NCBI RefSeq assembly: GCF_023242475.1
Contig: NZ_JALJFG010000006.1
Coordinates: 124,001 to 188,000, forward strand
Origin: Pseudomonas sp. MWU15-20650
GTDB taxonomy: Bacteria; Pseudomonadota; Gammaproteobacteria; Pseudomonadales; Pseudomonadaceae
Reading direction: 5' to 3'
DNA: 64,000 bases
The notes under the pieces are model-generated. The model was not told the DNA's origin. It saw only the letters and a list, made by a program, of their open reading frames with translations, and did no database searches. How positions within the stretch are numbered: position 1 is the stretch's first letter; each line of letters opens with the position of its first letter. A program made the translations under genes and the position numbers. This document shows positions 9,618-19,495 of the stretch, in pieces.

Positions 9618-10601
9618 TTACTGGATCAGGCCGAACTCTTTGGCCAGCACTTTGTAGTCAGCCACCTGTTTCTTCACGTAGGTGTCCAGTTCCGGACCGG
9701 TCATGGCGAACGGGAACAGCTCGCGCTGGTCACGCAGCTTGGCGAAGTCTTCGGAGGCCAGCAGTTTGTCGAACGCGTCTTTCCACCAGGCGTAGTCGGC
9801 GTCGCTGACTTTCGGCCCGAGGTAGAAGCCGCGTACCACTGGCCAGACGATGTCGTAGCCTTGCTCTTTGGCCGTCGGAATATTCTTCATTTCCGGCTCG
9901 TCCAGACGCTCCTCGGCGAACACCGCCAGCAGGCGCATGTCGCCGCTGAGAATGTGCGGCATGGAGTCGGAGATATCGGTGCTGCCTACCTGGATGTGGC
10001 CACCGAGCAGGGCGGTGGCAATTTCGCCGCCGCCTTCGAGGGCTACATAACGCAGCTCTCGCGGGTTGATTCCGGCGGCCTTGGCGATCAGGGCCGTTTG
10101 CATCCAGTCCTGGCTGCCGACGGTGCCGCCGGAGCCGATCACCACACTGCCCGGATCCTTCTTCAGGGCTTTAACCAGGTCGTCGAGGGTCTTGTAGGGC
10201 GAATCACTTTTTACCGCGATGGCACCGTAGCTGGTACCCACTGCTGCCAGCCAACGCACGGCGCTCTCATCGAAGCGGCCGAACTTGCCTTGGGCCAGGT
10301 TCAACAGTGAACCGCTGGACCAGGCCACCAACGTGCCGGCGTCCGCCGGGCGCTGGGCCACCACGGCGTTGTAGGCCACCGCACCCACGCCACCTGGCAT
10401 GTAGGTCACGCGCATCGGCTTGCTCAACAGCTTCTCGTTGACCAGCGCGCTTTGCGCCAGCTTGCAGGTCAGGTCAAAACCACCACCGGGGGAGGCCGGG
10501 GCGATGCATTCCGGGCGCTTGGGTTCATCCGCGGCCAGCAGTTGGCCGGCGAACAGCATGCAGCCGGCGGCGAGGGCAAATTTACGCAGTGAAAGGGTCA
10601 T
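9618..10601 (-). CDS. tctC: Tricarboxylate-binding periplasmic protein TctC
   Basis: The 327-residue protein has a clear Sec signal peptide (basic start, hydrophobic core, cleavage near LLAADE) and the Bug/TctC-type binding-protein fold. Typical features are the CIAPASPGGGFD ligand loop near residue 35 and the VGTSYGAIAVK region. It captures tricarboxylates in the periplasm and delivers them to TctA-TctB. It follows opdH by 33 bases, so the porin and binding protein are probably co-transcribed. Confidence 0.94.
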   Translation of the reverse strand: MTLSLRKFALAAGCMLFAGQLLAADEPKRPECIAPASPGGGFDLTCKLAQSALVNEKLLSKPMRVTYMPGGVGAVAYNAVVAQRPADAGTLVAWSSGSLLNLAQGKFGRFDESAVRWLAAVGTSYGAIAVKSDSPYKTLDDLVKALKKDPGSVVIGSGGTVGSQDWMQTALIAKAAGINPRELRYVALEGGGEIATALLGGHIQVGSTDISDSMPHILSGDMRLLAVFAEERLDEPEMKNIPTAKEQGYDIVWPVVRGFYLGPKVSDADYAWWKDAFDKLLASEDFAKLRDQRELFPFAMTGPELDTYVKKQVADYKVLAKEFGLIQ

Positions 10602-10634
10602 GGCTATCTCCGTCTTTGTTGTTATAAGGGCTGG

Positions 10635-11924
10635 TTACCACAGGGCGACGCTGTAACTCACCAGCAAGCGCACTTCATCCGCATCGCGGGCTGAATAGTT
10701 GGAGCGATAGGTCGCGTTACGCAGGCGCACCGCCACATCCTTGAACGTGCCGCTTTGCACCACGTAGCGGATCTCGCTGTTGCGCTCCCACTCCTTGCCG
10801 GTCTCGCCGTTCTTGAGTTTGATGTTGTCACCCGACAGGTAACGGCTCATGAAGCTCAGGCCCGGGATCCCAAGCTTGGCGAAGTCGTAGTCGTAGCGCG
10901 CCTGCCAGGAGCGTTCTTCGGCGCCGGCAAAGTCGTTGATCTGCACGAAGTTGACCAGGTACGGATCGCTGCCATCCACGTAGGGAAAGGCGCTGTCACC
11001 GGACATGTGCTGGTAGCCGGCGCTGAGCTTATGGCCATTGAGGGCATAGCTGAACAGGCCGTTGAGGGATTTGTTGTCGATCTTGCCGCCGCGGGCACTG
11101 CCGGTGTCATCACTGATGGCCAGGCGCAGGTCGGCGCCGAAGGTGCCGGGGCCGAGCGGGCGTGAAGCAACCAGGCCGAGGAAGTGCTGGCGGTACACGT
11201 CATCGAGTTGAGCGAAGTGGTAGCTGCCGGTGATCTTGTCGGTGAATTTGTAGTCCACGCCACCGAAGTTGAAGTGCTTGCCGGTGGCGCCACTGACGAA
11301 ACGGCCGTTCTTGTTATTGAGGGCGATGTCTTCGTAGTCGGTGGAGTCGCGGTCTTTGGCTTTATCCAGGCGGCCACCGGTAAAGACCAGGTTCTTGAAC
11401 TCTTTCGACGTCAGCAGGCCACCGTTGAAGGTCTGCGGCAGGATGCGGCCGTCATTGGGCTTGAGGATCGGCAGCTCGGGGATCAGCGTGCCGATCTTGA
11501 ACTCCGTGGCGGAGACCTTCACTTTGCCCGTCACGCCGAGTTTGGAGTACTCGTCCACGGCCCGACCATCGTCGGTGGGCAGCAAACCGGTGCCGGTGCG
11601 GTCAGGGCTGGAGTCGAGCTTGACCCCGAGCATGCCCAGCGCATCCACGCCAAAACCGACAGTCCCTTCGGTGTAGCCCGATTGCAGGTTGAGCATGAAA
11701 CCCTGGGCCCATTCATCGCGCTTGGATTGCTGTGCGCTGGTGCCATCGCGAAAGTCGCGATTGAAGTACATATTGCGGGTTTCCAGGGTACCGCTGCTGT
11801 CTTCGAAGAAGGCGGCCTGGCTAAGCGGCGCAAAGCCGGCAAGGGCGGTGGCACTGGCTAGGGCGGTCTGGGCAAGGCGGGAAAAACGGACAGGCGGGCA
11901 AGCCTGGGGCTGTGTCGACAGCAT
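10635..11924 (-). CDS. opdH: OprD-family outer-membrane porin OpdH
   Basis: The protein has 429 residues from the ATG at 11924, which has GGAG upstream. The frame extends to 12050 without a better start. It has an N-terminal signal peptide, with cleavage near SQAAFFED, and the typical OprD 18-strand pattern with a terminal aromatic residue. Linkage to tctCBA and tctDE matches the OpdH subgroup, the tricarboxylate porin known in P. aeruginosa. It is the first gene of the uptake operon and is divergent from tctD. Confidence 0.92.
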   Translation of the reverse strand: MLSTQPQACPPVRFSRLAQTALASATALAGFAPLSQAAFFEDSSGTLETRNMYFNRDFRDGTSAQQSKRDEWAQGFMLNLQSGYTEGTVGFGVDALGMLGVKLDSSPDRTGTGLLPTDDGRAVDEYSKLGVTGKVKVSATEFKIGTLIPELPILKPNDGRILPQTFNGGLLTSKEFKNLVFTGGRLDKAKDRDSTDYEDIALNNKNGRFVSGATGKHFNFGGVDYKFTDKITGSYHFAQLDDVYRQHFLGLVASRPLGPGTFGADLRLAISDDTGSARGGKIDNKSLNGLFSYALNGHKLSAGYQHMSGDSAFPYVDGSDPYLVNFVQINDFAGAEERSWQARYDYDFAKLGIPGLSFMSRYLSGDNIKLKNGETGKEWERNSEIRYVVQSGTFKDVAVRLRNATYRSNYSARDADEVRLLVSYSVALW

Positions 11925-12158
11925 CGTTGTGTACTCCGTTATTGTTCTTATTTTGGCGAAAACGCTTCGAGGCGTTTTTCGGGCGCAACCATCAGGTCGC
12001 TCGGCGGGCATAGACCACCGTTGCTGGATGCTAAAGGGCGAAGCTTTCATTAACCTTTCAGTTGCCTTTCAATGTTTTCGGGCTTCACAGGCCAGGTGGC
12101 GCCTGTAAACTGCCCGCCAACGTGTGGCGTCGACCATGCCCGAAAGAGGTGAAAATCC
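11925..12158. promoter_or_regulatory. Divergent promoter region opdH / tctD
   Basis: This 234-base gap between the divergent opdH and tctD genes must carry both promoters. TctD-type regulators control opdH-tctCBA in P. aeruginosa, so a TctD operator is expected here. I cannot point to it with confidence. Confidence 0.5.
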
Positions 12159-12830
12159 ATGCGTGTCCTCCTGGTTGAAGACCATTTGCAACTCGCCGAA
12201 AGCGTCGCCCAAGCGCTCAAGAGCACGGGCTTGACCGTCGACGTGCTGCACGATGGGGTGGCCGCGGACCTGGCCTTGGGCAGTGAGGAATACGCGGCGG
12301 TGATCCTCGACGTGGGCCTGCCGCGCATGGATGGTTTTGAGGTGCTGGCACGCTTGCGGGCACGTGGGAAAAATCTGCCGGTATTGATGCTGACTGCGCG
12401 CAGTGATGTGAAAGACCGCGTACACGGTCTGAACCTGGGCGCCGACGACTACCTCGCCAAGCCGTTTGAACTGACGGAGCTGGAAGCGCGGGTCAAGGCG
12501 CTGCTGCGGCGCAGCGTCTTGGGCGGAGAACGCCAGCAGGCGTGTGGCGTGCTGGTGTACGACCTCGACACTCGGCGTTTCACGGTCGGTGGTGAATTGC
12601 TGACATTGACCTCTCGCGAGCAAGCGGTGCTCGAGGCTTTGATTGCGCGGCCTGGGCGCGTGATGAGCAAGGAGCAGTTGGCTTCCCAGGTATTTGGTCT
12701 CGACGAAGAAGCCAGCCCGGACGCCATTGAGATTTACGTGCACCGCCTGCGCAAGAAACTCGACGGCCAGCCCATTGCCATTGTGACCTTCCGCGGCCTC
12801 GGTTACTTGCTGGAAGCCCGCGATGCATAA
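12159..12830 (+). CDS. tctD: OmpR-type response regulator TctD
   Basis: The 223-residue protein has a receiver domain (residues 1-115: acidic pocket E7-D8, phospho-acceptor D51 in the motif ILDVGLP, and K101 in LAKPF) followed by a winged-helix DNA-binding domain of the OmpR type (VHRLRKKL and GLGYLL near the end). It overlaps tctE by 8 bases. By family and context it senses, through TctE, external tricarboxylate and controls opdH-tctCBA. Confidence 0.94.
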   Translation: MRVLLVEDHLQLAESVAQALKSTGLTVDVLHDGVAADLALGSEEYAAVILDVGLPRMDGFEVLARLRARGKNLPVLMLTARSDVKDRVHGLNLGADDYLAKPFELTELEARVKALLRRSVLGGERQQACGVLVYDLDTRRFTVGGELLTLTSREQAVLEALIARPGRVMSKEQLASQVFGLDEEASPDAIEIYVHRLRKKLDGQPIAIVTFRGLGYLLEARDA

Positions 12831-14208
12831 GCCCAGCAGCCTGCGCTGGCGCCTGCTGTGGAACCTGGCGCTGCTGCTGGTGTTGCTGATGCTTGCCAGT
12901 GGCATGAGCGCCTACTGGAATGGTCGCGAAGCGGCCGACACGGCCTACGACCGCACGCTGCTGGCTTCGGCGCGCACCATTGCCGCAGGGCTGACCCAAG
13001 TGGACGGCACCCTCAGCGCCAATGTGCCATACGTCGCCCTGGATACCTTTGCCTACGACAGCGCCGGGCGTATTTATTACCAGGTCAATGACATCGACCA
13101 GAAGCTCATTTCCGGTTACGAAAACCTTCCCGGCCCGCCTCCCGGTACACCGCGCACTGACGATTACCCGGCGTTGGCACGCTTCTACGATGCCAAGTAC
13201 CAGGGGCAGCCTGTGCGGGTGGTGAGCTTGCTCAAGGCCGTCTCCGAGCCGAACATGAATGGCATGGCGGAAATCCGTGTTGCGGAAACCGACGAAGCCC
13301 GCGTCGCCATGGCCCGCAGCCTGATGGCCGACACCTTGCTGCGCCTGGGCATGCTCGCCGTCGGTGCGTTGTTGCTGGTGTGGTTCGCCGTGAGCGCGGC
13401 ACTGCGCCCGTTGGAGCGCCTGCGCACAGCGGTCGAAGAGCGCCAGCCCGATGATCTGCGGCCGCTGCCGCTGGTAGAGGTGCAGCACGAATTCGGCCCG
13501 TTGGTACGTTCCCTCAATCACTTCACCGAACGCCTGCGCGGGCAGTTCGAACGTCAGGCGCAGTTTATTGCCGACGCCTCCCATGAACTGCGCACCCCGC
13601 TGGCGGCGCTCAAGGCCCGGCTGGAATTGGGCCTGCGTGCCGAAGACCCGGCCACTTGGCGCAGCACCTTGGAAACCGCCGCCCAGGGTACTGATCGCCT
13701 GACCCATCTGGCCAATCAGTTGCTGTCCCTGGCCCGTATCGAAAACGGCGCCCGGGCCATTGCCGAAGGGGGCGCGCAGCGACTCGACCTCAGCCAGTTG
13801 GCCCGTGAATTGGGCATGGCCATGGCCCCCTTGGCCCATGCGCGGGGTGTGGCCTTGGCGCTGGAGGCGGATGAGCCGGTGTGGCTGCGCGGCGAACCGA
13901 CGCTACTCAATGAACTGCTCAGCAACCTGGTCGATAACGCATTGGCGCACACACCCTCCGGCGGCAATGTGATCCTGCGGGTGACGGCGCCGGCGGTGCT
14001 GGAAGTCGAAGATGACGGCCCGGGAATCCCGCTGGATGAGCGGGACCGGGTGTTTGAGCGTTTTTATCGACGCAACCAGCAGGGCATGGGGTCTGGCCTG
14101 GGGCTGGCGATTGTCGGGGAGATCTGCCGCGCACATCTGGCGCAGATCAGCCTGCATGACGGCGAGTTGGCCGGGTTGAAAGTGCGCGTGAGTTTTATCG
14201 CGGGTTGA
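12823..14208 (+). CDS. tctE: Sensor histidine kinase TctE
   Basis: The 461-residue protein has an N-terminal membrane segment at about 11-30, a periplasmic sensor region to about 170, a second membrane segment at 172-192, a HAMP-like linker, and the kinase core. The H-box is DASHELRTPL with His254, and the ATP-binding motifs NLVDNAL, DDGPGIP and GSGLGLAI follow. It is the partner of TctD. Its TGA stop is immediately followed by the complement of the next gene's stop, so the two genes converge with no spacer. Confidence 0.94.
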   Translation: MHKPSSLRWRLLWNLALLLVLLMLASGMSAYWNGREAADTAYDRTLLASARTIAAGLTQVDGTLSANVPYVALDTFAYDSAGRIYYQVNDIDQKLISGYENLPGPPPGTPRTDDYPALARFYDAKYQGQPVRVVSLLKAVSEPNMNGMAEIRVAETDEARVAMARSLMADTLLRLGMLAVGALLLVWFAVSAALRPLERLRTAVEERQPDDLRPLPLVEVQHEFGPLVRSLNHFTERLRGQFERQAQFIADASHELRTPLAALKARLELGLRAEDPATWRSTLETAAQGTDRLTHLANQLLSLARIENGARAIAEGGAQRLDLSQLARELGMAMAPLAHARGVALALEADEPVWLRGEPTLLNELLSNLVDNALAHTPSGGNVILRVTAPAVLEVEDDGPGIPLDERDRVFERFYRRNQQGMGSGLGLAIVGEICRAHLAQISLHDGELAGLKVRVSFIAG

Positions 14209-15030
14209 TCAGTAAAACATCGAGCGCGCTTCATCCAATTCCGTGCGCATGGCTTCGCTGTAGGGGTCTATGCGTAATTTCTTGATGGCCGGCAAGGTGG
14301 GTATCGACACGTTCGCCAGGGGGTGGTCGGTGCCTCGGTGGCAATACAGCACGGCAATTTGCACCAGGTCGATGTAGTCCAGGCTGGCAGAGTCGCGTGT
14401 CAGGTCCAGGTATTGGCCTGGCAGGCTGGCCAGCATCTCCGGGAAGTCCCAGACGCGCAGCAGCTTGTCGCCCAGTAGCGGGTGGATGCTGTCGATCACA
14501 TGGTTGAGGCTGACGGGGTCGGACAACAATTCGTAATGGTCTTCGGCATAGGTGAGGATCGGCAGCACGCCGATCTGGTGCACCAGGCCACCCAGGGCTG
14601 CCTGGTCCGGCTTGAGCTGGCTGTGGCTGCGGCACAAGGCGTAGCTGACGCCCGCCACTTCCAGGCTGCGACGCCACACTTCGCGCATCTTCAGCTCGAC
14701 GACTTCGGAGCGAGCGTGAAAGATTTGCTCCATCACCAGGCCGATGGCCAGGTTGCTGCTGTAGTTGGTGCCGAGCCGCGTAATGGCGGTGTGCAGGTCG
14801 GTGACTTCCTGGCTCGCCCGTAACAGCGGGCTGTTGACCACTTTTATCAGGCGCGCCGACAGCGCGGTGTCGCGCCCGATAACTTTACTCAAGTGGTGGA
14901 TGCTGATATCCGGGTCTTCGGCGGCCTGACGAATTTTCAGGGCCACCTCCGGTAATGTCGGCAGAACCAGGTCATCGTTGTCGATGGCCATCACCAAAGC
15001 CTGTTGGACTTTTTCCGCCAGCTTGTTCAT
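14209..15030 (-). CDS. HDOD domain protein
   Basis: The 273-residue protein is almost entirely an HDOD domain (LPTLPEVALKI at residue 24, then the TALSARLIKVVNSPLL segment). HDOD proteins are degenerate relatives of HD phosphohydrolases and usually lack the metal-binding HD pair. They serve signalling roles, for example in cyclic-di-GMP or stress networks. No extra output or input domain is attached. It is convergent with tctE, and its precise role is unknown. Confidence 0.88.
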   Translation of the reverse strand: MNKLAEKVQQALVMAIDNDDLVLPTLPEVALKIRQAAEDPDISIHHLSKVIGRDTALSARLIKVVNSPLLRASQEVTDLHTAITRLGTNYSSNLAIGLVMEQIFHARSEVVELKMREVWRRSLEVAGVSYALCRSHSQLKPDQAALGGLVHQIGVLPILTYAEDHYELLSDPVSLNHVIDSIHPLLGDKLLRVWDFPEMLASLPGQYLDLTRDSASLDYIDLVQIAVLYCHRGTDHPLANVSIPTLPAIKKLRIDPYSEAMRTELDEARSMFY

Positions 15031-15066
15031 TCATGCTCTCTAGGGTGTTGCAAAAAGGTACGGCGA

Positions 15067-16008
15067 TTAACGCTGGATCTCTTTATCGCGATCCAGTGGG
15101 TAAGGCAGGTCGAGCAGTTGTAGGCTGGGGCCTTCCAGGGTGCCTAAATGCACGTCGCCACTGTCGGCAGCTTCGGCTTGCAGCACGGCCAGAAGTTCAA
15201 TCGAATGGTCAGCTTTTGCCGCGATGACGACTTCGCCGATCGAGCTGTTGTGGCTGGGAGAGAACAGCGCAGTGCCGGGTTCGGGCAGTTCGGACGCCTG
15301 CAGGCTCAGGCGATACAGGCGACGCTTGAGTTTGCCCAGGTACTGCATGCGCGCCACGATTTCCTGGCCGGTGTAGCAACCTTTCTTGAAGCTGACGCCA
15401 CCCACGGCTTGCAGGTTGAGCATCTGCGGGATGAACAGCTCGCGGGTCTGGGGCATTACTTGGCCGATACCGGCGCGGATCTGCCCGAGCAGCCATTCGT
15501 TCAAGCCCGCTTGTTGCAGATGCGCGGCCAGTTGGCTGCGCACGGCTTCGGATTGCTCGCTGGGAACCCAGAGTTCGGCGCGGTCGGGGGATACGCGGAC
15601 GGCGATCAATGCACCGGTGCGCACGACGCTGTCGGTCTCGGCCGGCAACGCCAGGCCCAGCGCGGCCAGGGCCTGGTCCGCGTTCGCCAGGCCGAAGCGT
15701 GCCCAGGCGCCACTTTCGTCGGTGAGTTTGGATTTGGAGAACACGGCGTATTTCTTCAGGTCCGCCAGTTGCGGTTCGAGCAGTTCGGTGGCCATCGCCA
15801 ACAGCACGCCGTCACCTTGCAGCAGGATCCGAAAGCTGGACTGCATGCGCCCTTTTTGCGTGCAGCGCGCGCCCAGGCTGGCCTGGGTCTCACTCAGGTA
15901 ATTGAGGTTGCAGGTCAGTTGGCCCTGCAGGAACTTGGCAGCGTCGGAGCCGCGGACGGCGAGAACGCCTTCGTGGGGCAGGGGGCAGAAAAAAGCAGAG
16001 TCAGCCAT
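15067..16008 (-). CDS. ygfZ: Folate-binding protein YgfZ (Fe-S cluster assembly/repair)
   Basis: The 313-residue protein has the invariant motif KGCYTGQE (residues 209-216, Cys211). YgfZ binds tetrahydrofolate and supports certain Fe-S enzymes, including the tRNA methylthiotransferase MiaB. Length and motif are typical. It is divergent from sdhE-ygfX, an arrangement conserved in many gammaproteobacteria. Confidence 0.95.
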   Translation of the reverse strand: MADSAFFCPLPHEGVLAVRGSDAAKFLQGQLTCNLNYLSETQASLGARCTQKGRMQSSFRILLQGDGVLLAMATELLEPQLADLKKYAVFSKSKLTDESGAWARFGLANADQALAALGLALPAETDSVVRTGALIAVRVSPDRAELWVPSEQSEAVRSQLAAHLQQAGLNEWLLGQIRAGIGQVMPQTRELFIPQMLNLQAVGGVSFKKGCYTGQEIVARMQYLGKLKRRLYRLSLQASELPEPGTALFSPSHNSSIGEVVIAAKADHSIELLAVLQAEAADSGDVHLGTLEGPSLQLLDLPYPLDRDKEIQR

Positions 16009-16148
16009 GGGTCTTCGCAGGTCAAAAAGTCATAGGTGCATCATAGAGGGGCGCCCGGCAAATGGATAGTTTCCGTATAGGGCGACCAAAGCCGACTGTT
16101 CCAGTGCCGCCGGGCCTGTATACTTGCGCTCTATTTGAGGAGGGCTCC

Positions 16149-16403
16149 ATGGTCGAAGCTGTAGAAATCAATCGCCTCTACTGGCACAGCCGTCGTGGCA
16201 TGCTGGAGCTGGATGTGTTGCTGGTGCCTTTCACCAAAGAGGTGTACGCGACACTCAATCAGGTGGACCGCGACCTCTACGTCAGGTTGCTGACTTGCGA
16301 AGACCAGGACATGTTTGGCTGGTTCATGGAGCGCGCTGAATCTGAAGATCCGGAGCTGCAGCGCATGGTTCGGATGATTCTGGATCGTGTCCAGCCCAAG
16401 TAA
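16149..16403 (+). CDS. sdhE: FAD assembly factor SdhE
   Basis: The 84-residue protein starts at the ATG at 16149, which follows a GGAGGG-type ribosome site (the frame is open further upstream). It has the conserved RRGMLELD motif with the RGxxE core that SdhE uses to flavinylate succinate dehydrogenase. It overlaps ygfX by 17 bases, so the two are coupled. Confidence 0.95.
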   Translation: MVEAVEINRLYWHSRRGMLELDVLLVPFTKEVYATLNQVDRDLYVRLLTCEDQDMFGWFMERAESEDPELQRMVRMILDRVQPK

Positions 16404-16833
16404 TCGCTTTGAATGCCGCTGGCAGGCCTCACGGCTGTTGCTGGTGGCGTATCTTTTCGCCCAGTTGTTCGCACTGGGCAGTTTGCTGGCTCTCGATTTA
16501 CCTTATTCAAGCCTGGGCATGTTGTTGTGTCTGGCGCATGCCGTGTGGGTTTTACCGCGTCATATCCTGCTGACTCACCGTTCGTCGATTCGTGGCCTGT
16601 GCCGCGACGAGGACGGCTGGCAAGTGTGGAGCGACGCGCGCGGCTGGCATCGCGTGCAGCTGCGACCCGACAGCCTGGCCTTGCCGTTGATCGTGGTGCT
16701 GCGTTATCGGGTGCAGGGTGAGCGGTGGGCGCGCTCGATCTGTGTACCAGCGGATTCGCAGGTCGCCGATGTGCATCGGCGCCTGCGGGTACGTCTGAAG
16801 TTCAGCCGCCGTAGGTGGTTGGCACCAGAATAG
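16387..16833 (+). CDS. ygfX: YgfX family membrane protein (SdhE operon partner)
   Basis: The 148-residue protein starts at a GTG inside the end of sdhE. Two hydrophobic helices lie near residues 16-36 and 41-57, followed by a soluble basic domain ending in RRRW. This is the layout of YgfX/CptA, a small inner-membrane protein encoded with SdhE. A toxin-like role has been proposed for the E. coli homologue; its function here is uncertain. Its end overlaps the end of nadB by 32 bases on the opposite strand. Confidence 0.85.
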   Translation: MSSPSNRFECRWQASRLLLVAYLFAQLFALGSLLALDLPYSSLGMLLCLAHAVWVLPRHILLTHRSSIRGLCRDEDGWQVWSDARGWHRVQLRPDSLALPLIVVLRYRVQGERWARSICVPADSQVADVHRRLRVRLKFSRRRWLAPE

Positions 16834-18418
16834 TGTCGCGGGCCTCGGGCAGCATCTGCGGGTAGTCGAGGGTGTAATGCAGGCCACGGCTTTCCTTGCG
16901 TTCCATGGCTGAGCGGATCATCAGTTCCGCCACCTGTGCCAGGTTGCGCAATTCGATCAGGTCACGACTGACCTTGTAGTTGCTATAGAACTCGTCGATC
17001 TCATCCAGCAGCAACCGCACGCGGTGTTGAGCGCGTTGCAGGCGTTTGTTGGTGCGCACGATGCCTACATAGTCCCACATGAAGCGGCGCAGTTCGTCCC
17101 AGTTGTGGGCGATGATCACGTCTTCGTCCGAATCGGTCACCTGGCTGGCATCCCAACGGGGCAGGGCAGCCGGCACGGGGATGTGGGGCAGTTGCTCGAG
17201 GATGTCCGCCGCCGCCGAGCGTGCATAGACAAAGCATTCGAGCAGCGAGTTGCTGGCCATGCGGTTGGCGCCGTGCAGTCCGGTGAAGCTGGTTTCGCCG
17301 ATGGCATAGAGGCCGGGCACGTCGGTGCGGCCATGCTGGTCGACCATCACGCCGCCACAGGTGTAGTGCGCAGCCGGCACCACTGGGATCGGGCCTTGGG
17401 TGATGTCGATATTGAAGGTCAGGCAGCGTTCATAGACCGTCGGGAAGTGCGTCTTGATGAACGCTTCGGGTTTGTGGCTGATGTCCAGGTATACGCAGTC
17501 GATACCCAGCCGTTTCATTTCATGGTCGATGGCGCGGGCGACGATGTCCCGTGGCGCCAGCTCGGCGCGTGGGTCGAAGCGCTGCATGAAACGCTCGCCA
17601 TTCGGCAGTTTCAGGTGTGCGCCTTCACCGCGCAGGGCCTCAGTGATCAGGAAGCTCTTGGCTTGCGGGTGATACAGGCAGGTCGGGTGGAACTGGTTGA
17701 ATTCCAGGTTGGCCACTCGGCAGCCTGAGCGCCAAGCCATGGCAATCCCGTCGCCGCAGGCTCCGTCGGGGTTGCTGGTATAGAGGTAGACCTTGGCTGC
17801 ACCGCCCGAAGCGAGAATGGTGAAGCGCGCGCCGTAGGTATCCACTTCGCCGCTGGCGCGGTTGAGTACATAGGCGCCGAGGCAACGTTCGCCCTCGAGG
17901 CCCAGGCGTTTTTCGGTGATCAAGTCGACAGCGACACGTTGCTCCAGCAACTCGATGTTGGGGCGTTGGCGGGCCTGGTCGAGCAGGGTCTTGAAAATGG
18001 CCGCCCCGGTGGCGTCGGCAGCGTGGATGATGCGCCGGTGGCTGTGGCCGCCTTCGCGGGTCAGGTGGAACTCAAAACCGCCATCATCGTTGCCTGCATG
18101 TTCATCGCGGGTGAAGGGCACACCTTGGTCGATCAACCATTGGATCGCCTCTCGGCTGTGCTCGACGGTAAAACGCACCGCCTCTTCATTGCACAGGCCG
18201 CCGCCGGCGTTGAGGGTGTCCTCGACGTGGGATTGCACCGTGTCGGTGTCGTCCAGCACCGCCGCTACACCGCCCTGGGCCCAGAATGTCGAGCCGTTGG
18301 CCAGGTCGCCTTTGCTCAGTACCGCAATACGCAGGTGGCTGGGAAGCGTCAGCGCAAGGCTCAAGCCGGCCGCACCACTACCAATCACCAGAACATCGTG
18401 TTGAAACTGTTGGCTCAT
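16802..18418 (-). CDS. nadB: L-aspartate oxidase NadB
   Basis: The 538-residue flavoprotein has an N-terminal dinucleotide motif [11 protein letters not shown], the active-site region HPTCLYHP, the GLYAIGE motif near residue 370 and the catalytic-loop phrase [12 protein letters not shown]. It oxidises L-aspartate to iminoaspartate, the first step of de novo NAD synthesis. It lies next to algU, as in most Pseudomonas. Confidence 0.96.
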   Translation of the reverse strand: MSQQFQHDVLVIGSGAAGLSLALTLPSHLRIAVLSKGDLANGSTFWAQGGVAAVLDDTDTVQSHVEDTLNAGGGLCNEEAVRFTVEHSREAIQWLIDQGVPFTRDEHAGNDDGGFEFHLTREGGHSHRRIIHAADATGAAIFKTLLDQARQRPNIELLEQRVAVDLITEKRLGLEGERCLGAYVLNRASGEVDTYGARFTILASGGAAKVYLYTSNPDGACGDGIAMAWRSGCRVANLEFNQFHPTCLYHPQAKSFLITEALRGEGAHLKLPNGERFMQRFDPRAELAPRDIVARAIDHEMKRLGIDCVYLDISHKPEAFIKTHFPTVYERCLTFNIDITQGPIPVVPAAHYTCGGVMVDQHGRTDVPGLYAIGETSFTGLHGANRMASNSLLECFVYARSAAADILEQLPHIPVPAALPRWDASQVTDSDEDVIIAHNWDELRRFMWDYVGIVRTNKRLQRAQHRVRLLLDEIDEFYSNYKVSRDLIELRNLAQVAELMIRSAMERKESRGLHYTLDYPQMLPEARDTILVPTTYGG

Positions 18419-18601
18419 TTGAAGGATTCCGCAAAAAGCGATCCAAAGGGGTGGCGCAAACAGGACGCCTGGATCGGCGAATCAAAGGGTCACACGGGCC
18501 ACTAGTATATAGAGGGGGGGAGCGGCACAATAGCCAGGCATTCGTGGCATTGTGAGATTATGGTGCACAGCTTTGGTTAAAGCGGCCAATTAGCGAAGCG
18601 G

Positions 18602-18628
18602 GAACTTTTTGCATAAGCCCCGACTCAA
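18602..18628 (+). promoter_or_regulatory. Candidate AlgU-dependent promoter, distal
   Basis: GAACTT at 18602-18607 is followed after 17 bases by TCAAT. The -35 is perfect; the -10 is weaker than in the proximal site. Confidence 0.5.
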
Positions 18629-18795
18629 TAGCAGGTTGCCCGAAAGCTGGGAAAACGTTGAGTTTATTGGCCCGTCGGGAGCATTGGACGCGTCAGGAAA
18701 CCGGCGACAAGATTATTCGCGCAGCCGGCAACGCCCGGGCTGCGCTTTTCGTGTGTGCCAAATCAGTGCGCACCGGAAACTTGCTTGGAGGGGGA

Positions 18796-18822
18796 GAACT
18801 TTTGCGAAAAGCCCGAGTCTAT
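18796..18822 (+). promoter_or_regulatory. Candidate AlgU-dependent promoter, proximal
   Basis: GAACTT at 18796-18801 is followed after 16 bases by TCTAT, close to the AlgU/RpoE consensus. It lies about 60 bases upstream of the algU start, which fits autoregulation. Confidence 0.7.
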
Positions 18823-18881
18823 GTTTGCAAGCCTGATCGTTTAGTTATGCAAGCCTCCTTCAAGTACAACGAGGAGTGTTC

Positions 18882-19463
18882 ATGCTAACCCAGGAAGAGG
18901 ATCAGCAGCTGGTCGAGCGCGTACAACGCGGCGATAAGCGAGCATTTGATCTGCTAGTGCTGAAATACCAGCACAAAATTCTCGGGTTGATCGTGCGGTT
19001 TGTGCACGACACCCATGAAGCGCAGGACGTTGCACAGGAAGCCTTTATCAAGGCGTACCGTGCACTGGGCAATTTTCGCGGTGACAGTGCGTTCTACACG
19101 TGGCTGTATCGCATCGCCATTAACACGGCAAAAAACTATCTGGTGTCTCGCGGTCGCCGCCCACCAGACAGTGATGTCAGTTCAGAAGATGCTGAATTTT
19201 ATGATGGTGATCACGGCCTCAAAGATCTCGAGTCGCCGGAGCGTGCATTGCTGCGCGACGAGATCGAAGGCACCGTTCATCGCACAATTCAGCAACTGCC
19301 AGAAGATTTGCGTACCGCGTTAACTTTACGTGAATTCGATGGTCTGAGTTACGAAGACATTGCGAGTGTCATGCAATGTCCGGTGGGGACTGTAAGGTCA
19401 CGGATTTTCCGGGCCCGGGAAGCCATCGATAAAGCCCTGCAACCGTTGTTGCAGGAAAACTAA
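18882..19463 (+). CDS. algU: Extracytoplasmic-function sigma factor AlgU (RpoE)
   Basis: The 193-residue protein starts at the ATG at 18882, chosen for the GAGGAG site six bases upstream. An in-frame GTG two codons earlier lies inside that site. It has sigma region 2 (DTHEAQDVAQEAFIKAY) and region 4 (GLSYEDIASVMQCPVGTVRS) with nothing missing. It directs the envelope-stress and exopolysaccharide regulon and is first gene of algU-mucA-mucB-mucD. Confidence 0.97.
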   Translation: MLTQEEDQQLVERVQRGDKRAFDLLVLKYQHKILGLIVRFVHDTHEAQDVAQEAFIKAYRALGNFRGDSAFYTWLYRIAINTAKNYLVSRGRRPPDSDVSSEDAEFYDGDHGLKDLESPERALLRDEIEGTVHRTIQQLPEDLRTALTLREFDGLSYEDIASVMQCPVGTVRSRIFRAREAIDKALQPLLQEN

Positions 19464-19495
19464 AGACAGCGGCGACAGCCAAGAGAGGAACCGCC

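Larger units (their letters stand above)
18419..18881. promoter_or_regulatory. nadB-algU intergenic region with AlgU-type promoters
   Basis: This gap of about 460 bases between divergent nadB and algU has no credible gene. It holds at least two matches to the AlgU/RpoE promoter consensus (GAACTT, about 16 bases, then a TCTRA-like -10), consistent with the known autoregulation of algU operons. Confidence 0.7.

Noticed and set aside
12580..13839. Minus-strand ORF opposite tctD/tctE
   Set aside because: It spans two clear genes of a two-component system and looks like an antisense shadow.
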